A stretch of DNA of 64,000 bases, from contig JAUJOQ010000005.1 of NCBI GenBank assembly GCA_030447725.1, positions 70,187 through 134,186 of the forward strand, written 5' to 3'. This DNA comes from Thermoleophilaceae bacterium. Lineage in GTDB: Bacteria; Actinomycetota; Thermoleophilia; Solirubrobacterales; Thermoleophilaceae. The translations under genes were made by a program, and so were the position numbers. Positions 8,088-16,581 of this stretch are shown one piece after another. Position 1 is the stretch's first letter; every line of letters starts with the position of its first letter. Under the pieces are notes generated by a model. The model was not told the origin of the DNA and did not search any database. It saw only the letters and a program-made list of their open reading frames with translations.

Positions 8088-9088
8088 AAGCCTCAACGAG
8101 ACTGATACTGGCCGCCCTGGCGGCCCTGATGCTGGCCTTGGGCGCGACAGCCTGTGGCAGCGACGACGAGAGCGGAGGCGGTGGCGATGGCGGCGGGAGC
8201 GCAAGCACCGAGCCCGCCGCCGACGCCGGCGGCAAGCTGATCGAGAAGGACCCGGCCAATGCCGGCAAGAGCATCACCGTGGGGTCGAAGAACTTCGACG
8301 AGCAGTTCATCCTCGGTGAGATCTACTCCCAGGCCCTCGAGGCCGCCGGCTTCAAGGTGGACAAGAAGCTCAACCTCGGCTCGGAGCAGATCGCCTACAA
8401 GGCGCTCAAGTCGGGCCAGGTCGACGCCTACCCGGAGTACACGGGCACGTCGCTGACGTCGTTCTTCGACGTGAAGATCGACGACGTCCCCAAGGATCCG
8501 GACGAGGCCTACGAGCTGGCCAAGAAGGAGTACGCCCAGCAGGACATCACCGCGCTGCCGCGCACTCAGTTCGAGAACACGTACCGGATCGCGACGACGA
8601 AGGACAAGCAGAAGGAGCTCCTCAAGGGGGCGACGACGTTGTCCGAGGTGGCCAAGCTGCCCAACGCGGGCGAACTGAGGATTGCGGGCTTCCCCGAGTG
8701 CCGCCAGCGCACGGACTGCCTGCTGGGCCTGAAGAACGTCTACAGCTTCACGCCGGAGTTCGTGTCCGACGAGGGCAAGTACGAGCCGATCGACAAGGAC
8801 CGCTCGGACCTCGGGTTCGTGTTCTCCACCGATGGCGAGCTGACGACGGGCAAGTACGCGATCGTCGAGGACGACAAGAGCCTCTTCCCGCCCTACAACA
8901 TCTCGTTCGGCATCCGCAACGACGCCCTCGAGAAGATCGGCCCGAAGGGCGAGGAGGTGATCCTCGCCGTGCAGGAGCCGCTCACCGAGGAGGTCATGCA
9001 GGAGCTGAACTCCCGCGCTTCGATCGACAAGGAGGAGCCTGCGGCCGTGGCTGAGGCCTACCTCAGGGAGTCGGGCTTCATCGAGTAG
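8084..9088 (+). CDS. opuCC: osmoprotectant-binding lipoprotein of the ABC transporter
   Basis: 334 residues. The N-terminus is a lipoprotein signal (LALGATACGS, lipidated cysteine near residue 23) and a Ser/Gly-rich tether, then an OpuAC-type substrate-binding domain beginning ITVGSKNFDEQFILGEIYSQ, followed by GQVDAYPEYTGTSL, a family hallmark. The FPECRQRTDCLLGLKNVYSF segment holds two cysteines. The GTG start overlaps the permease stop and is preceded by a strong GGAGGGAAG ribosome site. Captures quaternary amines outside the membrane. Confidence 0.92.
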   Translation: MKASTRLILAALAALMLALGATACGSDDESGGGGDGGGSASTEPAADAGGKLIEKDPANAGKSITVGSKNFDEQFILGEIYSQALEAAGFKVDKKLNLGSEQIAYKALKSGQVDAYPEYTGTSLTSFFDVKIDDVPKDPDEAYELAKKEYAQQDITALPRTQFENTYRIATTKDKQKELLKGATTLSEVAKLPNAGELRIAGFPECRQRTDCLLGLKNVYSFTPEFVSDEGKYEPIDKDRSDLGFVFSTDGELTTGKYAIVEDDKSLFPPYNISFGIRNDALEKIGPKGEEVILAVQEPLTEEVMQELNSRASIDKEEPAAVAEAYLRESGFIE

Positions 9089-9118
9089 CGGTTCGTGTAG
9101 CGAGCTCCGTAGCCCTGT

Positions 9119-9580
9119 ATGGAGTCCGTCTGGTCCTACCCTCGCCCGCCGGCCGTGCAAGCTTGCGGCCGGCGGGCTCGGGTAGAGGTCGGCGGGGTGA
9201 CGGTGGCCGACTCGGTGGGCGCCCTGAGGGTGCTCGAGACCAGCCAGGCGCCGGCGATCTACTTCCCGCCCGGCGACGTGTCGATGGAGCTTCTGCGGCC
9301 CGTGAGCCGTCGTTCGGTGTGCGAGTGGAAGGGGGAAGCGCGCTACTACGACATCGACGCAGGCGGGACCCGCTGTTCAGCTGCCGCCTGGGCGTATCTC
9401 GACCCGGACCCCGACTACAGGCAGCTGCGCGGCCATGTGGCCTTCTACCCCCAGCGCGTCGACGCCTGCTTCCTGGGCGAGGAGCGGATCGAGCCGAACC
9501 AAGGGGACTTCTACGGCGGCTGGATAACGAGTGATCTCGAGGGGCCGTTCAAGGGCGGTCCGGGCAGCAGAGGCTGGTGA
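9119..9580 (+). CDS. DUF427 domain protein
   Basis: 153 residues. ESVWSYPRPP at the start, GGVTVADSVGALRVLETSQAP, IYFPPGDV, and later RYYDIDAGGTR, AAWAYLDPDPDY and GHVAFYPQRVDAC follow the DUF427 pattern closely. Function unknown. The 5' coding region contains a large hairpin (9144-9177), so transcription or translation may be attenuated here. Although it is 30 bp behind the opu operon, the hairpin argues for separate control. Confidence 0.85.
   Translation: MESVWSYPRPPAVQACGRRARVEVGGVTVADSVGALRVLETSQAPAIYFPPGDVSMELLRPVSRRSVCEWKGEARYYDIDAGGTRCSAAAWAYLDPDPDYRQLRGHVAFYPQRVDACFLGEERIEPNQGDFYGGWITSDLEGPFKGGPGSRGW
9144..9177. promoter_or_regulatory. strong hairpin inside the DUF427 5' coding region
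   Basis: An 11-bp arm pair (GCCCGCCGGCC at 9144-9154, GGCCGGCGGGC at 9167-9177) with an inner GCAAG/CTTGC stem and a 2-nt bulge. It could terminate opu operon transcripts or restrict DUF427 expression. The protein it encodes fits the family, so it is coding DNA as well. Confidence 0.6.
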
Positions 9581-9648
9581 GGCCCACCCCAGCGGGGGTG
9601 TGACGGGACCCACACAGCCCCGAGGGCGAAGGGAGTAGACCAAGGGGA

Positions 9649-10157
9649 ATGCTTCACGAGCTCAGAGATGGGACGAGGGTGCTCGTGCGCCCCATCCGTC
9701 CCGACGACAAGGCGGCGCTCTCCGCCGGCCTCGTCGAGCTGTCCGAGCGCTCGGTGCACCGCCGCTTCCTCTCGCCCAAGCCGAGCTTCTCCTCGTCCGA
9801 ATTGCGCTACCTCACCGAGGTCGACGGCCACGATCACGTGGCGTCGTGGCCGAGCTGCCCACCGCGCCGGCCCGCAACGGCGTTGGAGTCGGGCGCTGGG
9901 TGCGCCTGGCCGACGACCCCACGACCGCCGAGGCCGCAATCGTGGTCGCGGACCGGCTGCAGGGCCGGGGCCTCGGCTCGCTGCTGGCCGACCGCCTCGC
10001 CCGAGAGGCCGTCAACCAGGGCGTGCGGCGCTTCTCGGCCACGATGCTCAGCGACAACGAGGCGGCCCACCGCCTGATGGCACGCCTGGCCACCCGCCTC
10101 GACCGACGCCGCGCTGGATTCGGCGCCGACGAGCTGATGGTCGACCTGGCCGCCTAG
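9649..10157 (+). pseudogene. GNAT family N-acetyltransferase, frameshifted
   Basis: Starts MLHELRDGTRVLVRPIRPDD, a typical GNAT opening. After VDGHDHVA the frame changes near 9840-9847, and the acetyl-CoA-binding half follows in a second frame: WVRLADDPTTAEAAIVVADR, QGRGLGSLLADRLAREA (the R-G-x-G pyrophosphate loop) and SDNEAAHRLM. Inserting one base (DHVAVVAELP) restores a protein of about 170 residues with both halves intact. A single-base sequencing error is as likely as genuine loss. The substrate is unknown. Confidence 0.82.
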
Positions 10158-10227
10158 CCTGCCTAGACCGCCGCCCTCGGCCGCCACGCACTCTTCGCGC
10201 GCCTGCACTACCCTCCCCCGGCCCCTG

Positions 10228-11370
10228 ATGAAGCTTTCCGTCCCAAAGGAGACCTCCAAGGGCGAGCGCAGGGTTGCCCTGGTGCCGGAGGTCGCGAAGA
10301 AGCTGACCGCGGACGGGATCGACGTCGTGCTCGAACCGGGCGCCGGCGATTCCTCCCACCTGCCCGACGCCCTCTACGAGGAGGCGGGAGCCTCCGTGTC
10401 CGAGGGCCAGGGCCTGTCGGGCGACGTCGTGGCCAAGGTCGCCGTGCCCTCTACGGAGGAGATCGGTCGCATGAAGCGGGGCACCGTCCTGATCGGCTTT
10501 CTCCAACCCCTGACCGCGCCCGATACGGCCAAGGCACTCGCCGGCGCGGGGATCACCGCCTTCGCGATGGAGGCGATCCCGCGCATCAGCCGCGCGCAGT
10601 CGATGGACGCGCTGTCCTCGCAGGCCACCGTTGCCGGTTACCGGGCGGGGCTGATCACCGCACAGGAGCTCGGGCGCTTCTTCCCGATGCTCACCACCGC
10701 CGCCGGCACCATCCGGCCCGCCAAGGTGCTCGTGCTGGGCGCCGGCGTGGCGGGCCTGCAGGCCATCGCCACCTCCCGCCGCCTCGGCGCGGTCGTCTCC
10801 GCATTCGACGTGCGCTCGGCCGTGGAGGAGCAGATCCAGTCGCTCGGGGCCAAGTTCGTGAAGCTCGACATCGGCCTCGAGGACGCCGAGGACGCGGCCG
10901 GCTATGCCCGGCAGCTGACCGACGAGGAGCAGCAGCGCCAGCGTGAGGCGCTGGCCGACGTGATCGGTGGCATGGACGGCGTGATCTCCACCGCGGCGGT
11001 ACCCGGCCGCAAGGCGCCGCTGCTGATCATCGAGGACGCGGTGCGCCAGATGAAGCCGGGATCGGTGATCGTGGACCTCGCCGCCGAGACCGGGGGCAAC
11101 TGCGAGCTGACCGAGGCCGGCCAGACCGTGGTGCGCCATGACGTGAAGATCGTCGGGCCCACCAACCTGCCTTCCTCGATGCCCGACCACGCCTCGCAGC
11201 TCTACGCGAAGAACATCCAGTCGCTGCTGGGACTGTTGGTCGACGACGAGGGCGCGCTGCAGCTGAACTTCGAAGACGACGTGATCGCCGGCGCCTGCAT
11301 CACCCACGACGGCTCGATCGTGCACCTGGGCGCCCTCAAGGCGGCCGGGCTGCTGGACAGGAAGGCCTAA
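10228..11370 (+). CDS. pntAA: NAD(P) transhydrogenase subunit alpha part 1 (NAD-binding)
   Basis: 380 residues. MKLSVPKETSKGERRVALVP is the shared N-terminus of alanine dehydrogenase and transhydrogenase domain I. VLVLGAGVAGLQAIATSRRLGAVVSAFDVR gives the Rossmann loop and acidic residue for NAD; GGNCELTEAGQTV and AAVPGRKAPLLI are diagnostic for PntA rather than alanine dehydrogenase. The next two genes supply the membrane and NADP parts, so the complex is the split three-gene form. It uses proton motive force to transfer hydride from NADH to NADP. Confidence 0.94.
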   Translation: MKLSVPKETSKGERRVALVPEVAKKLTADGIDVVLEPGAGDSSHLPDALYEEAGASVSEGQGLSGDVVAKVAVPSTEEIGRMKRGTVLIGFLQPLTAPDTAKALAGAGITAFAMEAIPRISRAQSMDALSSQATVAGYRAGLITAQELGRFFPMLTTAAGTIRPAKVLVLGAGVAGLQAIATSRRLGAVVSAFDVRSAVEEQIQSLGAKFVKLDIGLEDAEDAAGYARQLTDEEQQRQREALADVIGGMDGVISTAAVPGRKAPLLIIEDAVRQMKPGSVIVDLAAETGGNCELTEAGQTVVRHDVKIVGPTNLPSSMPDHASQLYAKNIQSLLGLLVDDEGALQLNFEDDVIAGACITHDGSIVHLGALKAAGLLDRKA

Positions 11371-11672
11371 TGGACCTGATCACCGAGTTCACGATCCTCG
11401 TGCTCGCCGCCTTCGTCGGCTTCGAGGTGATCTCCAAGGTGCCGAACACGCTGCACACGCCGCTGATGTCGGCCACGAACGCCATCCACGGCATCGTTCT
11501 GCTGGGCGGCATCCTCGTGATCGGCGAGGCGAGCGGGTTCCTCAACGAGCTGATCCTGGTGATCGCGATCGCCTTCGGCACGATCAACGTGATCGGCGGG
11601 TTCCTGGTGACCGACCGGATGCTCGGGATGTTCAAGAAGCGGCCCAAGCCCGCGGAGAAGACCCCAGAGTGA
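11370..11672 (+). CDS. pntAB: NAD(P) transhydrogenase subunit alpha part 2 (membrane)
   Basis: 100 residues with three hydrophobic segments (ILVLAAFVGFEVI, AIHGIVLLGGILVIG, ELILVIAIAFGTINVIGGF). This is the small membrane subunit of the split transhydrogenase. Its ATG overlaps the preceding TAA by one base (TAATG), giving translational coupling. The tail KKRPKPAEKTPE is cytoplasmic. Confidence 0.93.
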   Translation: MDLITEFTILVLAAFVGFEVISKVPNTLHTPLMSATNAIHGIVLLGGILVIGEASGFLNELILVIAIAFGTINVIGGFLVTDRMLGMFKKRPKPAEKTPE

Positions 11673-13084
11673 GCGCGCCGGTGGCCAGCTTCCTGCAGGA
11701 CCTGGACTTCATCCGGTCGCTCTACATCGTCGCCTTCGTGCTCTTCGTCGTGGGCATGAGGGGGGTCACCCACCCCACCACCGCGCGCCGCGGCAACTGG
11801 ATCGCCGCGCTCGGCATGGCGATCGCTGTGGTGGCCACGCTGCTTGACGAACGCGTGGGCGACTTCGGTCTGATCGCGCTCGGCATAGCGCTCGGCACCG
11901 TGATCGGCGTGCCCGCCGCGCGCCAGGTGAAGATGACGGCGATGCCACAGATGGTGGCGCTGTTCAACGGCGTCGGCGGTGGTGCGGTGGCCCTGATCTC
12001 GTGGGCGGAGTACCGCGGAGAGCTGGAGTTCGGCGTCAACCCCGAGCTCGAGACCCTGATCCCCATCCTGTTCGCCGCCATCATCGGGTCGATCTCCTTC
12101 TGGGGCTCGAACATCGCCTTCGCCAAGCTCCAGGGGATCCTCCCCGGCAAGCCGATCGGCGTGCCCGGCCAGCAGTTCCTGAACCTGGCCCTGTTGCTGG
12201 TGGCAGTCGGCGCCGCCGCGGCCATCGCCGCCGGCTCGGAGTCCGAGGGCCTGTTCATCCTCATCCTGGTCGCCGCCGCGGTGCTCGGCAACATGGTGGT
12301 GCTGCCGATCGGCGGGGCCGACATGCCGGTGGTGATCTCGCTGCTGAACGCCCTCACCGGGCTGTCGGCCGCAGCCGCGGGCATGGCGCTCGACAACGTG
12401 GCGCTGATCGTGGGCGGGATCATCGTCGGCGCCTCGGGCACGATCCTCACCAACCTCATGGCCGACGCCATGAACCGCTCGATCCCCAACATCGTGGCCG
12501 GCGGCTTCGGCGGGGGCGGCACCGCGCCGGATGGCGGCGGCGGCGAGGAGCGTCCCCACCGCTCCACAGACGCGACCTCGGTGGCCTCGCAGCTCTCCCT
12601 CGCCGACCGCGTGGTCGTCGCCCCCGGCTACGGCCTTGCCGTGGCCCAGGCCCAGCACACGGTGCGCGAGCTGGCCGACGAGCTGGAGAAGCGCGGCGTC
12701 GAGGTGTCGTACGCGATCCATCCGGTCGCCGGTCGCATGCCGGGACACATGAACGTGCTGCTGGCCGAGGCCGACGTGCCCTACGAGGCGCTCAAGGAGA
12801 TGGACGAGATCAACCCCGAGTTCTCGACCACCGACGTGACGCTCGTGATCGGCGCCAACGACGTGACCAATCCGGCGGCGCGGGAGAACGAGGGCAGCCC
12901 CATCTACGGCATGCCGATCCTCGACGTGGACAAGTCCGAGCAGGTGGTGGTGCTCAAGCGGTCGATGAACACGGGCTTCGCGGGGATCGACAACCCACTC
13001 TTCTACAACGAGAACACCTCACTGCTGTTCGGCGACGCCAAGGCCTCCGTGCAGGAGGTGCTCGCGGCGGTGAAGGACCTCTAG
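11669..13084 (+). CDS. pntB: NAD(P) transhydrogenase subunit beta
   Basis: 471 residues. The N-terminal 270 or so hold about eight membrane segments forming the proton channel (for example FGLIALGIALGTVIGVPAAR, AALIVGGIIVGASGTILTN-like stretch). The C-terminal domain binds NADP: VVVAPGYGLAVAQAQ, then HPVAGRMPGHMNVLLAEA and VTLVIGANDVTNPAA. The GTG start overlaps the previous stop (GTGA). The stop codon shares the tetranucleotide CTAG with the opposing SDR stop. Confidence 0.94.
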   Translation: MSAPVASFLQDLDFIRSLYIVAFVLFVVGMRGVTHPTTARRGNWIAALGMAIAVVATLLDERVGDFGLIALGIALGTVIGVPAARQVKMTAMPQMVALFNGVGGGAVALISWAEYRGELEFGVNPELETLIPILFAAIIGSISFWGSNIAFAKLQGILPGKPIGVPGQQFLNLALLLVAVGAAAAIAAGSESEGLFILILVAAAVLGNMVVLPIGGADMPVVISLLNALTGLSAAAAGMALDNVALIVGGIIVGASGTILTNLMADAMNRSIPNIVAGGFGGGGTAPDGGGGEERPHRSTDATSVASQLSLADRVVVAPGYGLAVAQAQHTVRELADELEKRGVEVSYAIHPVAGRMPGHMNVLLAEADVPYEALKEMDEINPEFSTTDVTLVIGANDVTNPAARENEGSPIYGMPILDVDKSEQVVVLKRSMNTGFAGIDNPLFYNENTSLLFGDAKASVQEVLAAVKDL

Positions 13085-13992
13085 CGCCGGCGGCCGAGCT
13101 CGAGCTCGCGCGAGGCGGCCTCGCCGCCCGCGCCCACCGGGCGGGAAGCCTCGGCCCCGCGCTCGGCCACGTCGCGCTCGAAGGCCGCGTCCATCTCGGG
13201 CGCCGTGCGCAGGCTGTGGCGATCGGTCAGGAGCGGCAGCACGCCCCGCAGCGCGATGGCCGCCCACACCCAACCCGGCACCACCACCACGCGGCGACGG
13301 CGGGCGACCCCGTCGAGCACCGCGTCACCGACGGCGGAGACCGGGTAGGTCTTGGCAGCCGGCCCGGGCAGCTTCGAGCGCAGCCCGCCGTAGGCCGGGT
13401 GGGCGTCGGCGCCGCGCACCAGCTCGGTGTCGATCCAGGAGAAGTAGCCCACCCCCACGTCGACACCCAGGTGCTTCACCTCCGAGCGGAGGCTGTCGGC
13501 GAACGCCTCCGCGCCGGCCTTGCTAGCGGCGTAGGAGGCCATCGCGGGCGCGTGGACCACGGCGGCGAGCGAGGCCACCACCAGCACGTAGCCGCGGCGC
13601 TCGATCACGTGCGCCAGGCAGGCGTGCACCGTGCGGTAGACGCCGAGCAGGTTCACCTCGATCACCCGCTCGAACGCGTCGGGGTCGGTGTGGCGCACCG
13701 GGCCCCCACCGCCGATGCCGGCGTTGGCCATGGCCACGTCGATGCCGCCGAAGCGCTCGACCGCGCCCTCGACAGCGGCGGCGAGCTGGTCGCGGTCGGT
13801 CACGTCAGCCTCGAACCAGGCGGCGTTGGCGCCGCATTCAGCCGCCACCCGCTCGAGCTCGGGGGCCTCGAGGCCCACCAATGCCACGTTGGCTCCCTGA
13901 GCCGACATCCGCCGGGCGCACTCCGCTCCGATGCCGCGGGCCGCGCCGGTGATCAACACGGTGCGTCCGGACACGTCGTAGGCGGCAGCCAT
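13081..13992 (-). CDS. short-chain dehydrogenase/reductase
   Basis: 303 residues. Cofactor motif TGAARGIG (about 15-22), NAG at AMANAGIG, and the catalytic YAASK with the preceding serine in VASLAAVVHAPAM. The region after residue 230 is longer than in classical SDRs, with a hydrophobic patch (VVVPGWVWAAIALRGVLPLL) that may attach it to the membrane; this form is common in actinobacterial SDRs annotated for lipid or fatty-aldehyde substrates. The specific substrate is unknown. Convergent with pntB. Confidence 0.88.
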   Translation of the reverse strand: MAAAYDVSGRTVLITGAARGIGAECARRMSAQGANVALVGLEAPELERVAAECGANAAWFEADVTDRDQLAAAVEGAVERFGGIDVAMANAGIGGGGPVRHTDPDAFERVIEVNLLGVYRTVHACLAHVIERRGYVLVVASLAAVVHAPAMASYAASKAGAEAFADSLRSEVKHLGVDVGVGYFSWIDTELVRGADAHPAYGGLRSKLPGPAAKTYPVSAVGDAVLDGVARRRRVVVVPGWVWAAIALRGVLPLLTDRHSLRTAPEMDAAFERDVAERGAEASRPVGAGGEAASRELELGRRR

Positions 13993-14019
13993 CGCCGCCA
14001 GGCTACAGGGTGGGCGCCT

Positions 14020-14292
14020 TCACAGAAGGCTCTCCTGGCCCTCGGCCACAGGGGCCCCGACCCCGCGCCTGGGGGCTGGGACGGCCGGTCCTAGTGCTGC
14101 ATCGATATCCGCCACTATCGCGCGCTCGGAGCGCGACGCCACCAGCGGTTCCGCTACCCCGTCCACGTGCACGAGCGTGCGGCTGCCGTCACCGCGCTCG
14201 GCGCCCTCCAGGGGCACCAGCGCGAACACCCGGTCGGCGCGCACGTACTTGCCGTAGCCGAGGGGCACCATGCGGGGCTCTCGCTTCGCCAT
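14020..14292 (-). CDS. small RemA/DUF370-like regulator candidate
   Basis: 90 residues. The core MVPLGYGKYVRADRVFALVP followed by a short strand-rich domain and ASRSERAIVADIDAAL resembles the RemA (DUF370) fold, in which GxGxxVxxxRIVAIV and a later SRSERAxxA helix are conserved. RemA proteins are DNA-binding regulators of matrix genes in Bacillus, and small paralogues occur in actinobacteria. The C-terminal Pro-rich tail is variable. ATG at 14292 is preferred to the in-frame TTG nine bases upstream. The assignment rests on pattern only. Confidence 0.6.
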   Translation of the reverse strand: MAKREPRMVPLGYGKYVRADRVFALVPLEGAERGDGSRTLVHVDGVAEPLVASRSERAIVADIDAALGPAVPAPRRGVGAPVAEGQESLL

Positions 14293-14374
14293 AGAACTCA
14301 AGCGGGGACCATACCCGGCTTATGAGATCCACTCGGCGGGTAGACGGCCCGCGATACCGACTGAGGAGGCAGCG

Positions 14375-14746
14375 ATGGAGGAGGCGGGCGAGGAGCAGCG
14401 AGAGGAGGGACCGGGCCGTGTGACCAACGAAGCGGACAAGCGCGCCGAGGAGAAGGTGGCCGCTTTGGAGGACGATCCGCCCAAGGACCTCGAGGACTGG
14501 CCCGACGATGAAGCGAAGTACAAGACCTTCGGCGGCGCCGAGGGCGACACGGGCTACGACGAGGGGCCGACGGCGAACCTCGGTGCGTCGAACGTGCGCC
14601 ACCACGAGGACGGCAGCGTGACCGTCGACGGCGAGAAGGTGGACAACCCGGACGACTACAAGGGCGACCCGATCCCCGGCGGCCCGACCGACCCGAACAG
14701 CCCAAAGCTCTCGGGAGAGCAGGACCTGACCGAGGAGGGCGTCTAG
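14375..14746 (+). CDS. small acidic protein of unknown function
   Basis: 123 residues, strongly acidic and hydrophilic (MEEAGEEQREEGPGRV, DDPPKDLEDWPDDEAKYKTF), with a regular GASNVRHHEDGSVTVDGEKV strand-turn-strand section. A clear GGAGG ribosome site ends 5 bp before the ATG. No cysteine, signal or membrane segment. Probably an intrinsically disordered cytosolic protein. I do not recognise the family. Confidence 0.75.
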   Translation: MEEAGEEQREEGPGRVTNEADKRAEEKVAALEDDPPKDLEDWPDDEAKYKTFGGAEGDTGYDEGPTANLGASNVRHHEDGSVTVDGEKVDNPDDYKGDPIPGGPTDPNSPKLSGEQDLTEEGV

Positions 14747-14945
14747 TTCTCGGCACCCATCCGGCCCCGCACGTGCTGGCGGTGTTGGATGACCCTTCGG
14801 CGCGCGAGGCGGCCGATCCATCCAACCCCCAGCGGCTCAGGGGAGTGATGACTTTTCGCGGGGCCGTGCCCGCGTGCGCGGACCCGTGCGGCCGACGAAT
14901 GCGGACACGGCGCCCTTTTCCCCGCTGGCACTAGGCTCCAACGTG

Positions 14946-15293
14946 ATGGCCCTCGAGAACCTCCAGGAAGACGTGACTCCCGAGCGGGTCGCCGGGCTGC
15001 ACGCCGCCGGAGAGATCGACCTGGTCGACGTGCGCGAGCCCTACGAGCGCGAGGCCGGCCACATCGCCGACACCCGCCACGTGCCTTTCGCCCAGCTCTC
15101 GCAGCAGGCCGACACCGTGGACCGCGAGCGGCCAGTGGTCTTCTACTGCCGTTCGGGCGGCCGCTCGGCGATCGCCACCCAAGCCTTTCGGGCCAGCGGA
15201 TACCCGGCCTACAACATGGCCGGCGGGCTGCTCGCGTGGGTGGAGAAGGGGTTGCCTATTCGGCCTGAGGGAGGTTCGGTGGCCGACCACTGA
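14946..15293 (+). CDS. rhodanese-like domain protein
   Basis: 115 residues, a single rhodanese domain. DVREPYEREAGHIADTRHVPF is the characteristic CH2A region, and VVFYCRSGGRSAIAT holds the persulfide-forming cysteine with a six-residue active loop of the sulfurtransferase type. GGLLAWVEKGLPI closes the fold. Its 3' end overlaps the 3' end of the opposing PfkB kinase by 38 bp. Role: sulfur transfer or redox, donor unknown. Confidence 0.9.
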   Translation: MALENLQEDVTPERVAGLHAAGEIDLVDVREPYEREAGHIADTRHVPFAQLSQQADTVDRERPVVFYCRSGGRSAIATQAFRASGYPAYNMAGGLLAWVEKGLPIRPEGGSVADH

Positions 15294-16104
15294 GCTGTGC
15301 CTCGTATGGGCCGCGGCCCGTGAAGTTCGCCGCCCCACAGCGGGCGGCCAGATCCAGAGCGTCGTTGAGAGCCATTCCCGCGCTCAGGCCGTGCGTGAGG
15401 CCACCGGCGAACGAGTCACCGCAGCCGTAGGCGTCCGAGATCGGGCCCGGCAGCGGGGTGGCCTGCCAGTGTCCCGACTCGCCGTCGGCGCGCTCCCACT
15501 GCCCGCCGGCCGCCCCCGCGGTGCGCACGACCACCCGCGGCTCGGGCTCTATCTGCCCGCGCTGGTAGCGCTCGCCCGCGTCCTCACCGCTGGCCACGAG
15601 GGCGTCCAGCTGCACGCCCGCCACGACGAGGGTACCCAGCCCCCGCGCGGTGGCCACCAGCGTGCGCGCCGTCCGGGCCGCACGCAGGGCGCCGGCGTCA
15701 CCGGCGGTGAAGTAGACCCCGTCGGCCTCGGACAGCTGCTCCCAGGGAAGGGAGTCCTCGCCCCTCGGGCCCAGCCTCGCCCCGATCACGGTGATCGTGC
15801 GCTCGCCGGCCGCGTCCACGTGCACGAAGCCCCGGCGCTGGGGCTCGTCGTACCACGCGGCCTCCACGCGCAGCCCGAGCGCGGTCAGCTCGTCATGGGC
15901 GCGGTGGCCGAGCTCGTCGTCGCCGAGGGCACAGAAGAGAGTCGCCCCGCCGGCCAGCTTGGCCATCTGCACCGCGGCAACCGCTCCGCCGCCGCCCGGT
16001 TCCTGCCAGTTGTCTTCGGCATGCACGATCTCGCCGGCCGGCGGCACCGCCTCCACGCGCGCGAACTCGATCCACTCCACATGTCCGACGACCGCGACGT
16101 GCAC
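15256..16104 (-). CDS. PfkB family carbohydrate kinase
   Basis: 282 residues. N-terminal substrate region with a glycine run (EPGGGGAVAAVQMAKLAG, about 37-53) and C-terminal ATP/anion-hole motif ISDAYGCGDSFAGGLTHGL (about residue 232), where aspartate of GCGD is the catalytic base. This is ribokinase-like; the sugar cannot be assigned. The usual final alanine-rich helix is short. Overlaps the convergent rhodanese gene. Confidence 0.9.
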   Translation of the reverse strand: MHVAVVGHVEWIEFARVEAVPPAGEIVHAEDNWQEPGGGGAVAAVQMAKLAGGATLFCALGDDELGHRAHDELTALGLRVEAAWYDEPQRRGFVHVDAAGERTITVIGARLGPRGEDSLPWEQLSEADGVYFTAGDAGALRAARTARTLVATARGLGTLVVAGVQLDALVASGEDAGERYQRGQIEPEPRVVVRTAGAAGGQWERADGESGHWQATPLPGPISDAYGCGDSFAGGLTHGLSAGMALNDALDLAARCGAANFTGRGPYEAQLSGRPPNLPQAE

Positions 16105-16160
16105 GGAGGTCAGTGTGACGAGCGCACGCGCGCGGGGTGGCTCGCTACCTTCCTCGCGCT

Positions 16161-16577
16161 ATGCAAGACCCGATGCGCATCACGCGAGACCTGGCCATCC
16201 CGCTAGCCGAGGTGGACCTGCGGGTGAGCCGGTCCTCCGGCCCGGGCGGACAGCATGCCAACGTGACCGCGTCGCGGGTCGAGGCCGTGTTCGACGTGGC
16301 GGGATCGCCCTCGCTCACCGAGGAACAGCGCCGCCGCGCCTGCGCGCGGGCGGGCCCGCGGATCCGGGCCGTGGCCCAGGACACCCGCAGCCAGGCGCGC
16401 AACCGCGAGCTGGCCCTCGAGCGCCTGCGCAATCGCCTGGCCGACGCTCTGGCCGTGCAGCGTCCCCGCCGCCGGACCAAGCCAAGCCGCGCGGCGCGAG
16501 AGCGCCGGTTGGGCGCCAAGCGCATACGTTCGGAGGCCAAGCGCCGGCGGCGCCGCCCTTCCGAGGGCGACCTGTAG
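16161..16577 (+). CDS. arfB: peptide chain release factor-like protein (ArfB/YaeJ type)
   Basis: 138 residues. The GGQ tripeptide that triggers peptidyl-tRNA hydrolysis is in SRSSGPGGQHANVTASRVE near residue 30, without the codon-recognition domain of true release factors. The last 40 residues are strongly basic (RERRLGAKRIRSEAKRRRRR), the tail that enters the empty mRNA channel of stalled ribosomes. It rescues non-stop ribosomes. ATG at 16161; a second in-frame ATG is 12 bp later. Confidence 0.9.
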   Translation: MQDPMRITRDLAIPLAEVDLRVSRSSGPGGQHANVTASRVEAVFDVAGSPSLTEEQRRRACARAGPRIRAVAQDTRSQARNRELALERLRNRLADALAVQRPRRRTKPSRAARERRLGAKRIRSEAKRRRRRPSEGDL

Positions 16578-16581
16578 CCCT

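Noticed and set aside
12001..14094. Open frame of 697 codons on the plus strand
   Set aside because: Shadow of pntB in one part and antisense of the SDR in the other; composition is Arg/Gly-rich with no motifs.
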